From positions 8,011,501 through 8,075,500 of the forward strand of contig CM032798.1 in the NCBI GenBank assembly GCA_019155185.1: a stretch of 64,000 nt of DNA, written 5' to 3'. Within the stretch, counting starts at the first letter, position 1. Each line of letters starts with the position of its first letter. A program made the translations under genes and the position numbers. This DNA comes from Beaufortia kweichowensis. Lineage: Eukaryota; Chordata; Actinopteri; Cypriniformes; Gastromyzontidae. Below are positions 1 through 11,400 of this stretch, one piece after another. The notes below the pieces were generated by a model. It made no database searches. It was not told where the DNA came from and worked only from the letters and a program-made list of their open reading frames with translations.

Positions 1-290
1 CGGGTTGAGTCTCGCTGGATCCCCTTAAAAACTGAACGACCAGTTTGTTCCTACCCACAGACTGGCCTGCTATAGGAGCATGCGATGCTGCTATAGCTGC
101 TTGACCTTGAGTGTGGAAGGGCTGCCCCTTATCCAGCAGCTCTTGAAGAAAAGACAATATCGCTGATATGTCGCAAGATATTGGGTCTGAATTACGGGCT
201 GAGCACCATGCAGCTTAAGACAGACCACTTGAGGCTATAGCTCCGCCTTGTGGACGGAGCTCTTGCCTGAGAAATGGTATTCAACACGCT
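1..290 (-). pseudogene. Tyrosine recombinase N-terminus of DIRS-like element (partial, cut by window edge)
   Basis: The complement of 290-185 reads YLSVLNTISQARAPSTRR then YSLKWSVL, a core-binding (SAM-like) start of DIRS tyrosine recombinases. After a frame change it continues as SDPISCDISAILSFLQELLD and ends at the window edge with VGRNKLVVQFLRGS. The catalytic R-H-R-Y residues would lie outside the window. The enzyme would join circular element DNA to the chromosome without target-site duplication. The stop near 190 in the first register shows that this copy is broken. Confidence 0.75.
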
Positions 291-395
291 CAGGTAGGCC
301 GAGGGGCTCCCGGCCGAGAGGCCACAGATGCAGAGCCCACAGCTCTGGCTGTGGATGCCAAATGGTCCTGTTCGCCTGAGAGAGAAGGTCCCGCC

Positions 396-1385
396 TCAGG
401 AATTGGCCATGGGTCTGCCGAGATTAGCCTCATCAAGTCTGGAAACCAGTGCTGGTTTGTCCAGAATGGGGCCACTAACAGAACTTTGAGTTTCTGTTCC
501 CTGACCCGCCTGATAACCTGAGGGATCAGGCGATCGGGAAGGCATTACAGAAGGAGGTTGGGCCAATCGTGGGACAGCTGGCCCTGAGCCTTCGAGAAGT
601 AGACTGGGCAGTGATGATTGTCTTCTGAGGCAAAGAGGTCGACCTCTGCCTTGCCGTAAGACTTCCCAGATTCTCTGAACCGCTATGGGTGGAGCATCCA
701 CTCGTCCGAGGGGACATTGTTCCGGAGACAGTCTGTCTGCACCCAGGTTCAGTCTGCCTGGTACATGCGCTGCCCTGATGGAACGCAGGTTGGCGTGGGC
801 CCATTCCAATAGGTCTTTTGCCAACAGGAAGAGGCGGTTCAAGAAAGTCGCTTCTGGTGGTTGATGTAAGACACCACCGCCATGTTGTCCGAACGGACCA
901 AGACGTGGTGTCCCCTCAGTTCCGACAGAAAAGTGCATCTAAGGCTTCTAGACAGACTGCTAGCATTTCCAAGCAGTTGATGTGTAGACGGCCCTGGCGC
1001 TTCCCACCAATGGCCGGCGGGGCCTGCCGTCGCGACAGTGCTCCCCAACCTAAGTTGGAAGCATCTGTCGAGACCACTTTCCGTCTGTGTACTAAGGCCA
1101 GGGGAACACCCTGTTCCATCCAATGCTTGTCTGTCCAGGGGGCTAGGGCTGTCGTACAGGCCCGGCTCACCCTGACTCGAAAACGTCCGTGACGCCACGC
1201 TTCGGATGGAATTCTTCGTTTCAACCAGAACTGAAGGGGCGCGATACAAGGGAGGCCCAGCTGCAGAACTGCTGATGCTGATGCCATCAGGCCTAGCATC
1301 CTCTGGAAGGTTTTGAGGGAGTGGGAGGCCCCTACCTTGAATGATGTTGCGAGCCGGATGACGATGCGCCTGTCTGGCGAGATCA
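396..1385 (-). pseudogene. RNase H plus methyltransferase-like region of DIRS-like element
   Basis: Downstream of the RT a new register (about 1385-916) reads through the connection, then STDASNLGWGAL (first RNase H aspartate) and INCLEMLAV (the glutamate). VRSDNMAVVSYINHQ (the next aspartate) follows near 900-860 in a shifted frame. A further frame (938-396) carries LLEWAHANLRSIRAAHVPGR and LNLGADRLSP, which close RNase H, and then a less conserved stretch. FWTNQHWFPDLMRLISADPW (in the complement of about 470-410) matches the segment before the recombinase that DIRS elements share with a Dam-like methyltransferase domain. RNase H would remove template RNA. Catalytic residues are present, but at least two frame changes occur. 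The methyltransferase label is the family's usual annotation and I see no catalytic motif proving activity. Confidence 0.75.
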
Positions 1386-2313
1386 CCGCCTCATGCGTGT
1401 GGAGTCCAGCACTATTCCCAGAAACAATATCCGTTGCCTGGGAGACAGCATGCTCTTGGCGAAATTGATCCGAAGTCCTAGGCACTGCAAGTGGCTGAGG
1501 AGGAGGGATCTGTGATGTACTAGCTCGTCCCGTGACTGGGCTAGGATGAGCCAGTCGTCGAGGTAATTCAGGATGTGTATTCCGCCTGTCTGAGAGGGGA
1601 AAGAGTCGCATCCATGCACTTCGTAAAAGTCGCGAGGAGCTAGGGACAGCCCGAAGGGAAGGACCGTGTATTGATAAGCCACCTCGGCGCTTAATCTCAA
1701 GAATTGCCTGTGGTGGGGGGCAATCTGAATGTGAAAGTAAGCATCTTTCAGATCCAGAGAACAGAACCAATCTCCTGGGCTTAACCTGTGAGAGGATCTG
1801 TTTCAGAAGTTACCATCCTGAACGGCCGCCCTCATGAGGGCCCGTTCAGGCGTCTGAGATCGAGGATGGGCCTTAGCCCTCCCTCCTTCTTGGGACGAAA
1901 GTAACGGCTGTAGAGACCCGATTCGCTTTGTGCTGGGGAACCGTTTCTATGGCTCCTTTTGCCAGCAAGCTCGTCACCTCGAACGCCAAAATCCCGCGCA
2001 TCTCGGTTTTGAACCGAGGAGAGTATCACTCCACTGAAACGTGGAGGACGCCGAGCCGAACTGAAGGGTGTAGCCTCGATGTATTATCCCCTAAGACCCA
2101 GCCTGACACTCCGGGAATGGCCTGCCAGGCCTTGGCCCGTGTGGCGAGGGGTTGTATCCGGACGAGCGGCTGATCTCCCGTGGAGAGATTGCTGCTCGGA
2201 GTTATAGGAAGAGGAAATTTGCTCTGTTTGTGATCTCTTGTGGCCGTAAAAACGGCTGTTTGTGTGGGCGCTTTTTGAGAGGGCCCTGGACACTGAACAG
2301 TTTGCACAAACAC
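1383..2313 (-). pseudogene. Reverse transcriptase domain of DIRS-like element (frameshifted)
   Basis: The N-terminal part (2313-2026) contains a LVRIQPLATRAKAWQAIPGV-type lead-in. The next frame (2029-1832) gives GLYSRYF then GGLRPILDLRRLN, the fingers motif of this RT clade. A third frame, open from about 1800 to 1383, reads LDLKDAYFHIQIAPHHRQF (first catalytic aspartate), LPFGLSLAP, and then YLDDWL at 1554-1565 (catalytic DD pair), followed by LGLRINFAKS and FLGIVLDS. All palm-domain catalytic aspartates therefore survive, but the domain is spread over at least two or three registers. It would copy element RNA into DNA. YLDDWL in place of YXDD followed by other residues is typical of the DIRS/Ngaro group. 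Frameshifts near 1830 and 1385 make a functional polyprotein unlikely. Confidence 0.88.
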
Positions 2314-2607
2314 GACGGCCTTGGCACCCAGAACAGAGCGGGGTGAGCAAGGACCTATTCGTGGCAGCTTGAGGGGAGGTCCGGTGCTGACGGGACCTGA
2401 TCCCTTCCTCTTCCCCGTCTCGAGGCTCAGGAGGACGCTGGAGGCGCTGGGTCCAGCGTTATCTTGGGCCGGGTCCCTGGCGCTGGGAAAGGGTAGCGCC
2501 TGGCTGAGCGCGGAACGGTGGCGAGGCTCGGTCTTTTGTTCTGTGGCTGCGAGGCTCAGGGGAGCAGCAGGCCTTGCTGGTCAGCTGAGTCGGCGCCGCC
2601 TTGGGGC

Positions 2608-3549
2608 TTAATTCGGGCAACCGCAGAGCTGGAGCTGGGTAGGAAGTGCTTCATGGCCTCGCGAAGATTTCGCAGACGGAAGCGCTCTGCAAACCCTTCC
2701 ACAGCAGGACCGAAGAGACCAGAGGGAGAAACCGAGAGTCGAGAAAATGTACCTTTCTGCGCCCTTTATCTCCGCCAGGTTCAACCACAAGTGGCGCTCC
2801 AATACCACGAGGCTAGCCATAGATCTGCCGATCGCTTCTGCGCCGCCATCTCGTGAGTAACGGAGCGCTAGATCAGTTGCGCGCGTGAGATCTCAAACGC
2901 GGCAGGGTCCGGGGCCGGATTCGCCCATGGAACGAAGGAGCTTAGCCTGGAAGACCTGGAGGACCGCCATGGAGTGAAGCGCCGAAGCCGCCTGTCCAGC
3001 GGAAGAGTAGGCACGCCCAGCGAGAGTCGATGTTGTCCTACACGGCTTAGAAGGGTGTGCAGCTTTAGATCTCCAGCCGATGGCGGAGGGCGGGCAGAGA
3101 TGCTGCCACCGACTCATCCAATGGAGGTAGTTTGTCATAACCCTTCTTAGGCGCCATCCACGGAAGAGAGCGCAGAGGAAGAGGAAGGGCGGAGGCGGGC
3201 GAAAGTATGGGCAGGCGCCACGACTTTGTGATCTGGTCGTGGACCTCTGGGAAGAACGGCGAAGCTCTCTGACGAGGGTTTGATGACGCCCGCAGGAACC
3301 ACTGTCAATCGGGCTGTGTGGCTCCTCAGGAGAAGACCAATCCAGTCCCAGCTCTTCTACAGCTATAGTCATGATGCGGAGTAATTCCGCATCCATGCCT
3401 ACGCTGGCGGGCGCTAGGACCCGCCGGAGGCAAGGGCGCGGGTCTTGAATGGAGCCCGACAGCTCCTCACTTCCGGCAGCCGAAGACGCCGTTGTCCTCC
3501 ATAACATCACCCTCGCTTCCTCAAGCAGACCATTCGCCGCAGCCGCCAA
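2608..3549 (-). pseudogene. Gag-like ORF of DIRS-like element (broken)
   Basis: A 218-residue frame (3549 to 2893) starts with an alanine-rich segment. It later carries LCPPSAIGWRSKAAHPSKPC and a stretch with AGRAYSSAGQAASALHSMAV and LQVFQAKLLRSM, segments I recognise from the gag-like first ORF of fish DIRS elements. The homology resumes at 2820-2608 (GRSMASLVVLERHLWLNL) in another register, so at least one frameshift separates the halves. The protein would package element RNA. No zinc knuckle is visible, and DIRS Gag proteins often lack one. The downstream part, 2600 to about 2320, is proline/glutamine-poor and not clearly related to anything, and probably corresponds to the variable gag-pol linker. 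Assignment to DIRS gag rests on recall of the family and on position upstream of the reverse transcriptase. Confidence 0.72.
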
Positions 3550-3899
3550 GGGACGCTGGTCTGGGTGTGTGAAGAGGACCGGAGAGGCTTTCTTTGTGTA
3601 GCGAAAACGGCACGCTGGGGCTCAGCCGGCATGAGCGCATTTCTCTATTAATCCTCTACCCGCTGCCTCTTCCGCACGGGGGGTTCGCACAGAAGGAGGC
3701 GGAGAAGATGAGGTGCGGAATCGTGTCCTGAAAAGGACGCTTATCCGCTGAAGCGCAGAGAAGCGAGACTCATGTCCTCGCGAGGAGGACAATCTGTCTT
3801 TGAGCCGCTAGATGGGCGCTTAAGCACCAAACGCACTCTGATGCCTGTCAGCGGCGCAGCAGCGGTGTTATGCACGAGCGACAGGACCGCCGCGGCATT

Positions 3900-4436
3900 T
3901 GCAACAACGCCGCTTAGGAAATTGCTCTATGGAAATAGCTCTTTCAGAGTTGACGCCGGATGGCGGCAGGGGAAGCAGGACCGTCGTAGTTTGCCGGGGT
4001 GAAGACGGCAACAGATCCAATCCGCTGCTTAGCTGTTCAACGGCGAGCGCTTCTAAAAGAGCGCCGAAGTCCCGGAGCAGCGAAGAAAGGCCGTCGCTGA
4101 AGGAAGAAGATCTGAATCCCTATGGCTTAAACGGCGGCTTATATGCTCGAATATAGCCCCGCCCATTTTGGCTTACTTCGAAGAATTTGCATGCTGCTTC
4201 GCCATAGGTTCGCGCGAGCACCGCTGGCGCAGCCATTGGTTTGAACGACGCCATTGCCGCAGCCATTGGCTCAAGCAGTGAGCGCCGAGCTCCAACGGCA
4301 TTGCAGTCAAACTGCGTGATTAAAAGTTTTTCAGTCTCGGAGAAAAAAGGAGCTTTTTCCCCATAGCGTCTTCGACGCAGTACGAGTGAAGTATCGAAAG
4401 GGAACTGATTTTTGTCAACCAACCGAAGAAACGAAA
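3900..4436 (-). promoter_or_regulatory. 5' terminal region of the DIRS-like element with promoter-like boxes
   Basis: On the minus strand this element end carries two CCAATGG boxes (complement of 4263-4269 and 4233-4239). About 90-120 bases downstream is a TATA-like CATATAAG (around 4137-4144). The spacing suits an RNA polymerase II promoter upstream of gag. In this family the terminal repeat normally holds the promoter. The open frame through 4120-4422 is probably chance, because it runs through these boxes and resembles no known protein. Confidence 0.5.
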
Positions 4437-5616
4437 AATAAAAAGAACTTGTTAACCAGTAATAAATAATACATTTACTGTTTTCTACATAAAATCATCC
4501 TACCTTAATGTGAAGAACATTCTGTAAAAATAAAACCTTGATATCATTAATATTGACTGTCAAAGACTGAAATTATAGTGAACTCAAAATTTGATGCTTG
4601 TTATCTCATGATTTGATTTTGAGACTTTGAAGCCTGGTTTTCAAACGAAGGGTCACATATGCATGTCAGAATCAGACAAAGCACTCCTACTTAAACATAA
4701 ATGTAAATAAAACAAATAGTTTTAATATATTTGCAGGAAGCTTTCCATTAGCATTCCTGTACACAGTGTTGCTGCCATCTTTACCTCATTAGCACTTTGA
4801 GCCAATCACATGAACTGTATATGTCATGTGACTTATCAACCACTCTAGAGCAATCTGCTCAAGACTGTGACTAGATAGTGTTATTGTTTAATCCACTTTG
4901 TTTTGAGGGCCATTCTGGGTTATTGTCCTCGTCTCTGATCGCTTTTCAATTGTTTATAGACCTCCAAAGCATTTTATACTTGCACTGTATAGTGATAAAT
5001 AACTCAACAATGACATAACAGTCTGTCTAAGACTTTAATCCACATTAACAATTATAAAGAGAAAAGATGTTTGTGTGCCGTGTGTAAACCCTTCACAACA
5101 AAAGTAAGCGAGAAAGGCAGAGGATCTGAAATAGTTACATTTTCTGTACCTACAACTCTTGATTCGGTTTAGTCTTGCTGAGATGTACAGTATAGTTAAT
5201 CTTACGCATGTTTGTAAATTTGATTAATTATTATTTACTTTATCGTATTAATTGTCAAATTGGTACATGTATTAATAGTTTTTTACAAATGTTGGCCAAA
5301 TGCAGTATTGTTTGTACATACTGACACAGAAATGTGCCTGGAGCTATTGTGAGAGATATGATATGCTTGGAGGCATGCGAGTATTGAGTTACTATAGCAA
5401 CTCTCAGGCCAGATGTTCCAGGGATAACTGTAAAAGCTCTTGTCTGTGTGGAAAGACCTCTGACTTCTGATTGTGAGGCTTATAAGAGCTATTGGTCATA
5501 ATGAAATTACTTGTCAAGAATGGTTGTATTTATGGTGGCTATATGATTTAAAAGAGAAAGTCTTTTGGTAATCATACATATAATTCAAATTTAAAAAACT
5601 ATTGTTTTTGTTTTAT
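4437..5616. other. AT-rich non-coding DNA, no feature seen
   Basis: No open frame, splice pattern or repeat I recognise. Composition is typical of fish intergenic or intronic DNA. Confidence 0.5.
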
Positions 5617-5760
5617 TTGTGGTTAGGGTTAGGGTTAGCAACCATAGCAACCACAAATTAACCATAGTTTTACTATAGAAACCATAGGTTAGCCATGATA
5701 GTAATTAATCCACCAAATAAATATCACACTATAATAAAACCATGGCATATAGAAACATGA
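5617..5760. repeat. Dispersed repeat fragment with telomere-like start and ACCATA motifs
   Basis: Three GGTTAG-type hexamers (about 5622-5639) are followed by alternating CCATAGCAACCACAAA, AACCATAGTTTTACTATAG and AAACCATAGGTTAGCCAT. The internal motif TAGTTTTACTATAG is partly self-complementary. I recognise this vocabulary (ACCATAG / GGTTTTACTA) as a common dispersed repeat in cyprinid DNA, but cannot name the family. The telomere-like run is too short to be a relic telomere. Confidence 0.45.
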
Positions 5761-7656
5761 ATAATAAGGTATATTTATAATAGGTTAAAATGTATTAATA
5801 TTTAATTAATAATTATGTATTAATATTTAAGCTAATGCCATGCAAAACGCAAATGACATTTCTTCTGGAAATTGTAATGTAATATTTTGTCCTGTGGAAG
5901 CCAGGGCTGATATTTAACTGCTAAGGCTTATTTTTTATGAGAGAATAAAAAGTTTTGGATTCATAACACAAGTTATTATATTCTTTTTGAAGCATTCGCT
6001 TAAAACAGCTACTGCAGATGGTTACAAACTGTGAGATGAATTTGGCAATGGCATGAAAGCCATTATCATCACTGTTGCCAAAGTAATAAATAGCAAGTCG
6101 TTTTTACTATTTTCAAAGATGCCCGTTGCTGTGAACTTGCAGATTTACTTTCCAAACTAAGCAGATTTTAGAGGTGTCCACTAAGATCAACAAGGTCTAT
6201 TAAGCAGATCCACTAAACAATACTGAAACACAAAGGCCAAAGGCTTAATCGTCTCCCTCTGCACATTAATTCCTGCCGACTCCACGTCTGCTCTCGGCTC
6301 TCAGAAACGAGGTGTACTTGCTTCACTGCATCAAATAACTTCTTTGAGGCTGACCTTTTTACAATGCCGTTCACCTTCTTCTGATACTACATGAGGTGCC
6401 CTTAAAACGTTCTAAGACGCTGTTGAAGCATCAGTGCTACAGTGTGTGATCCCATGCAGGAGGGACAATGGATATAAACACCTAAAGTGCAATAACGTCT
6501 CTGAGTGTAAAGCAGCAGGACCTCAATAAATAATGAAATGTATAGATAAAAGAATGGAGCCTTTTATTTTTCACAGCTGGGGATCGGGTCGCAGTTGGCA
6601 ACTGGTAATGTTATTTTGGCAACGTCATTTGGAGCTTGTTGTAACGTTCTATTGTGCGTGTGTGTTTTAAATATACCTGGACATTTTTTTTATTTCACTC
6701 ATTCATTCACATCATTTATGACGATACTGTGCAACTATGACATCAGCAGGTTTTTGTTTTTTTCACTCAATATGGGTGTCATGTAACTAAGCATCTGTTT
6801 TTTCACATGCTTTCAGCAAAGCAAAATTAAACATATTTAGTCACCCAACTAAAAACATCCAGGTGGTAACAAGTAGCTATGGCAAACTGTATTGCCTACA
6901 CTTGACAAATTAAAAACCCAATAGATTTATGTAAATGCTTAAAATATTGACTATGAAACAGCCCATACAGTACTAAAAAAGCACAGGCATGCATTTGTGG
7001 TTTGCCTGCCTAATTGCTATGAACCAACAGCTGTTCATCAACACAAGCATATCAGTAGTTGGATGTCAAAAACTGACAGGGCTTGAGAGAACATCTGCTT
7101 TGTTACAGTTATTTAGTCAGATATTAAAAATAAATAAATAACTATAAGAACGAACAATGAATGCATCATTTCTAAACAGTTATGCATAAATTTGACTATA
7201 ACACATTTCACAGTGGAACATCTGGCCATCAATTAATTCATGCGTCTGAGATCATTTTCTTGCTGTCCGTCAGTCTGTAATGGAAAGGTCTCTAACAAAT
7301 CCTCAACTCAATTTGACAGAATATACGGTTGCATTTGTTTTGTGTCAGTTTTTTGTAAAAAAATATATTATGAATATATATATTTTTTTAATGTGACTCA
7401 TTTATACACACACTCCATCTTTGGAGCTTAGCAGGCTGTTTGCGAAGGGTGAAATAAAACAAAAAAATGGTAAGGCAGAACTTGAAATATTGAAATATGT
7501 CTGGGTGTATTCGCTTGGAGAGAAAATATAAAGAATACAAGAGATTTGGGGTTGGGTTTCTTTAGGTTACAGGGTCTCATTTAAGTGTCTGGCCATAGTC
7601 ATCCCCAGAAATGGTATTTGCTAAGAGCAGATTGATTAAAAAAGAGTGTGTACTTA
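5761..7656. other. AT-rich non-coding DNA
   Basis: No gene found. Short frames of about 63 codons occur at 6595 and 7240 but are low-complexity and unlike known proteins. The stretch 6230-6420 is less AT-biased than its surroundings, but I cannot assign it. Confidence 0.45.
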
Positions 7657-8013
7657 TTGTGCTTTTTTGTTATTATTTGGCGGTAATTATTTACATTACA
7701 CTTATAATATTATAGTTTTGTAATGGCAGAAAGAAATTTGTTGGCATGGTTACAGTACCTTTCTCTTTCGGCTTCATATCGAAAGGTTTGTAAGGTCATG
7801 AAAAACATTTCAGTCAAGTGACCCTTGTGCTTTTTTGTTATTATTTGGCGGTAATTATTTACATTACACTTATAATATTATAGTTTTGTAATGGCAGAAA
7901 GAAATTTGTTGGCATGGTTACAGTACCTTTCTCTCCGCATAACTCATTTCAGACATACGGCTTCATATCGAAAGGTTTGTAAGGTCATGAAAAACATTTC
8001 AGTCAAGTGACCC
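7657..8013 (+). repeat. Direct tandem duplication, units of 168 and 189 bp
   Basis: The unit beginning TTGTGCTTTTTTGTTATTAT at 7657 is repeated at 7825, and both copies end with CAGTCAAGTGACCC (7824 and 8013). Apart from one 21 bp length difference the copies appear identical by eye. The second copy alone contains a segment around CGCATAACTCATTTCAGACA, so either the first lost it or the second gained it. Near identity suggests a recent local duplication or polymorphism. An assembly artefact joining two haplotypes is possible. Confidence 0.93.
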
Positions 8014-11000
8014 AAAAAACTTTAAAAGTCTTTAAAAGATCTTGTCTGTTTTAAATCTTGACTGAATCGAACGAAGACTAAATCACTTTGTAAGAGCCCT
8101 ATCATGGTATTTTGACAAAAATGGATGATACCAAAACCGTCAAAAATGTGATTGAAGTTACTGTAACTCTTTCATTTCCCTTGAGGTGTGTGCCAAAGCA
8201 GAACATGCTCAGGCACGTGAATTTCATTCCTTGTCCTTGTGTTGTCCCCACAACTGGAGTTATTGTGAGACGGTGGCCCTGCAGAGTGCCATAGGCTAAC
8301 CATTAACGTAATGGTGTAATGAGTGCTACACCTGGCTGTCATTGAAGTCCCAAAGTCAATAGTACAGCCCCATTGCAACGATCTTGAAACTGATGGTACC
8401 TCTCAGTTCGACATTGCCTTTTGGTGGCTAAATGACAGTTTCACCTTTCGCGGTTCCTCATTCACTACTAGAGCACCTTGTTCAGAGCGGTTAGATCCTC
8501 ACAGTACCCTGGCTCTCTTTTGTAGCAGTGACCCTCTACCAACTCAATAAATTTGACTTATTGTATGCTTTTGCCTTCTGCTATACTGTTAAAATGAGTT
8601 TGACTTTTGTGCATCTGTTTTAGAGTCCCAGATTCTGGGTATTTGGCTCAATTGAATCAATGATTCTATGAAAGTTTAAAAGGGAAAGTTGAGATGATGA
8701 AAAAGCTAATGAGGTTTTACATGTATACCAACCTTAGCCTGAAAAAAATAAAATGAAATACAATATAATTCCAGCTTAAAGCAACAGACTGAAATCGTTT
8801 TTACTGATAATCTTATTATAATCCGGGTTTTTTTCAGAAAATTCGGTAAATGAACACAAAATGTAATTGTATATGTGAACTATTTCTTAAATTGAGGAAA
8901 AAACATATTTTTTCTGTAAGACTCTTAAGTGATACAGCATGAAGTGGAATTGTATTTTACCTTGAATACTGCCTTTGACATTAAAGCTATATGAGAGTAG
9001 AATTATCAGCCAATCAGCACTGTCAAGATGTCATTGTAAGGTGGAAATGATTATAGACCTATTTATATATGTATATACTGTAAGTGGTAGAGCCAATCAT
9101 GAATGCATTTATACTTCTAAAAGGTCATAATGCACTATAAAAAGAGGTAAGGTGCAATCTCCATTTATGCACTACATTGGAACTATTATCCATGTATATC
9201 TTATCCATTTTCAATAGTTGTGACAAATTTAGTCAAGGGGAAGAAAAAATTATATCACAAGGAGGATATCATCAATCGAAGTGCAAACACCTTAGATACA
9301 TTTTTTGACATTTATTTTTTTAATACTGATATGGACATTTGAATAAAATGTTTTTTTTTAATCTTTTAAATCTGTTTTTCTTCGAATGCAGCAAAATATT
9401 TTATCAAAAATCTTCTCAAGATGCTTTTTATGTCAATATTTGACATTGCAAACCCTTTGAAAGGGAGCATGGCAGCTTTTGAAGATTATTTTAATCATTG
9501 TACAGAACATTATCCTTTTGAACCATGGCTTCTGTTCTTGCGTAGCTTTTACATTTTTGTTCTTGTGATTCATAATTAATATGCTGTTTTAAATTTTGCA
9601 TAAGAGCCTAATTGACAATTTTGTGGCGGTTTCAATTTTGACAACTTACAACACACCATGTTGTTGGTCATTGGTAAAGATTTTTTGTGGACAGACATGA
9701 TTTTACTATAAGCACACATTTTATCCCTGAGAAATAAAATAATGAACCGTGGGAACGATTCTAATGGGAACACAAATAGTGCTTGCTAATATAGTTAAAC
9801 TGTAGATACAGCAGTAAAGTAGAAACACCTACTAGCAACAAACACCACAGAGACTCAGCGACCTCCAGCGAGTTAATTGCCGTCAATGTGAACGCCCCTT
9901 AATTCCACTCCTCATCTGAGTAGGTGTGAAATTAACATGCTGCGTCTTTTCACGTGTCCAACATGTCTCTTACTATGCAACAAAAGTGTGCTGTTGTGTG
10001 AAAATTAGCGTAATTAGCATTTTAAGTGCCTCTGCCTAATTAATTCATTAAATATACAAGAAATTAGAAATCACTCATCGCTCAGTCAACAGAGCATTTT
10101 TCTTAACTTTTTGTGTTTTACCGAAACCCAAGCCATTATTCTTGAGTTAAATTATCTAAGATGCCAAGCTCTGTAATGAAGCAGTAAATAAGCAAACTGC
10201 CATAAACAAACAGATTTGTTCTTCTCATGTGAACGAAATAACAATTTTGGAGTTACTGCACATGATACATTGCATTAAAATATAAGCTAACAGGTACATG
10301 CATGTTGGGTTTTAATATACACATAATGACTTTTAGACTGTACTGTATCATTTTAATTAATGCAAATGATCTTGCAAAGTAAACCAATGCAAAGTTCATT
10401 AAAAAAGAACTTTAATCATGACCATACGAAGAAAACCCCTGACATTTACAAAGCACACATAGCATACTGTAGTGTACTTAGATCCAAGGGATATTCACAT
10501 TAAAATTGCATATTATTCTCATATTGTTGAGTGAGGTATGCAAACGATTAATAATATATCAGTTAATTAGAATAGCTAAAAATAATGTATATTTCATTGC
10601 AACCTAACCCTAACTTACTGTCTTTTGAAGCATTAAAACAGGGTACACTTTCCAAGAAAATAGACCCTGATTTGTCTATTAAAAGTAAACAGTTATACGG
10701 TAGTTTAGTATATAGATCACAAGCAATATAACCAGTTTAAAATACTGCCATAACAAGCAGAAGATAACTACATAAGGTGTTTGACATGTTGTGCTATATG
10801 AACTTTGAAATGAAGCAGTGCTGCTATTTTTAATCTTCTCCTGTTCTTCCATGTTAATTAAAAGTTTTTCTATGTATGTGTGTGTTTATAATGGGTGCTT
10901 TAACTGCTTTTGCATGTCTTGCACATTTATTTTATTATTTAAGCTCCAATTAATAACACTGTATACTGGGAAATTCTTTTTTTTTAACTCTGGATGAAAG

Positions 11001-11030
11001 AGGCTAATGCTGCGCTTGTATTGTAACACC
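8014..11030. other. Non-coding DNA; complex stretch at 8180-8560
   Basis: Positions 8180-8560 are more complex and GC-richer than their flanks, with overlapping open frames on both strands but no recognisable protein. Sequence around 9830-9900 (CAGCGACCTCCAGCGAG) resembles a dispersed repeat. Positions 9950-10100 have several TAATTA/TTAATT homeodomain-type motifs. The rest is AT-rich with nothing assignable. Confidence 0.4.
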
Positions 11031-11400
11031 AGTTGCATTTGTGAAGAAGCTAAGAGGTATTAAAGACATAAAAGAATTAGAAATCCTGCGGTTACATAGA
11101 TGTTTACAGCTAATGAAGTGTATCTTTCACAATCTGGCAGCTGTCTTAGACCGCTACCTGCTGACAAAATCAATACCGATGTGGTCAAACACACTGCGAT
11201 GCTTGAATGGAGTCTCTCACTTCAATCCCTCTGAGTCATTATCTGTCTTTTAAAGGGCATTTTTTGTGATGGTCTTCTTAAACTACTACTATATTGTCAT
11301 TGGCCATCTGAGGCCGTAATGGAGGGTTGATCCTCTGGATATTCTCAAGAGCTCTTTCTGAGTAACATTTCCTCCTGTGCATCATTCAAAAGCACGTTCA
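11031..11400. promoter_or_regulatory. Candidate conserved non-coding island
   Basis: This stretch has high word complexity in an AT-rich setting. A 70-codon frame at 11041-11253 shows no family features and is best treated as chance. The regulatory call is inference from composition and lack of repeats, and only cross-species alignment can settle it. Confidence 0.2.

Larger units (their letters stand above)
1..4436 (-). mobile_element. DIRS-like tyrosine-recombinase retrotransposon, 5' part, decayed
   Basis: Read on the minus strand, this GC-richer block encodes in order a gag-like protein, a reverse transcriptase with a YLDD active site, RNase H, a methyltransferase-like segment and the N-terminus of a tyrosine recombinase. 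That domain order is typical of DIRS1-type retrotransposons, which integrate through a tyrosine recombinase rather than a DDE integrase. The 5' end lies at about 4436, where composition falls abruptly to AT-rich DNA. The 3' end, with most of the recombinase and the other terminal repeat, lies beyond position 1. Several frame changes and stops break the reading frames, so this copy is probably inactive. The exact 5' boundary is judged from composition and could be off by tens of bases. An LTR retrotransposon is unlikely because no protease or DDE integrase is visible and a recombinase-like segment is present. Confidence 0.88.

Noticed and set aside
818..1192. Plus-strand frames across the retrotransposon (also 1928-2856 and 3772-4156)
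   Set aside because: They are shadows of the minus-strand gag/pol frames in GC-richer DNA.
5622..5639. Interstitial telomeric repeat
   Set aside because: Only about three hexamers, embedded in a dispersed repeat.
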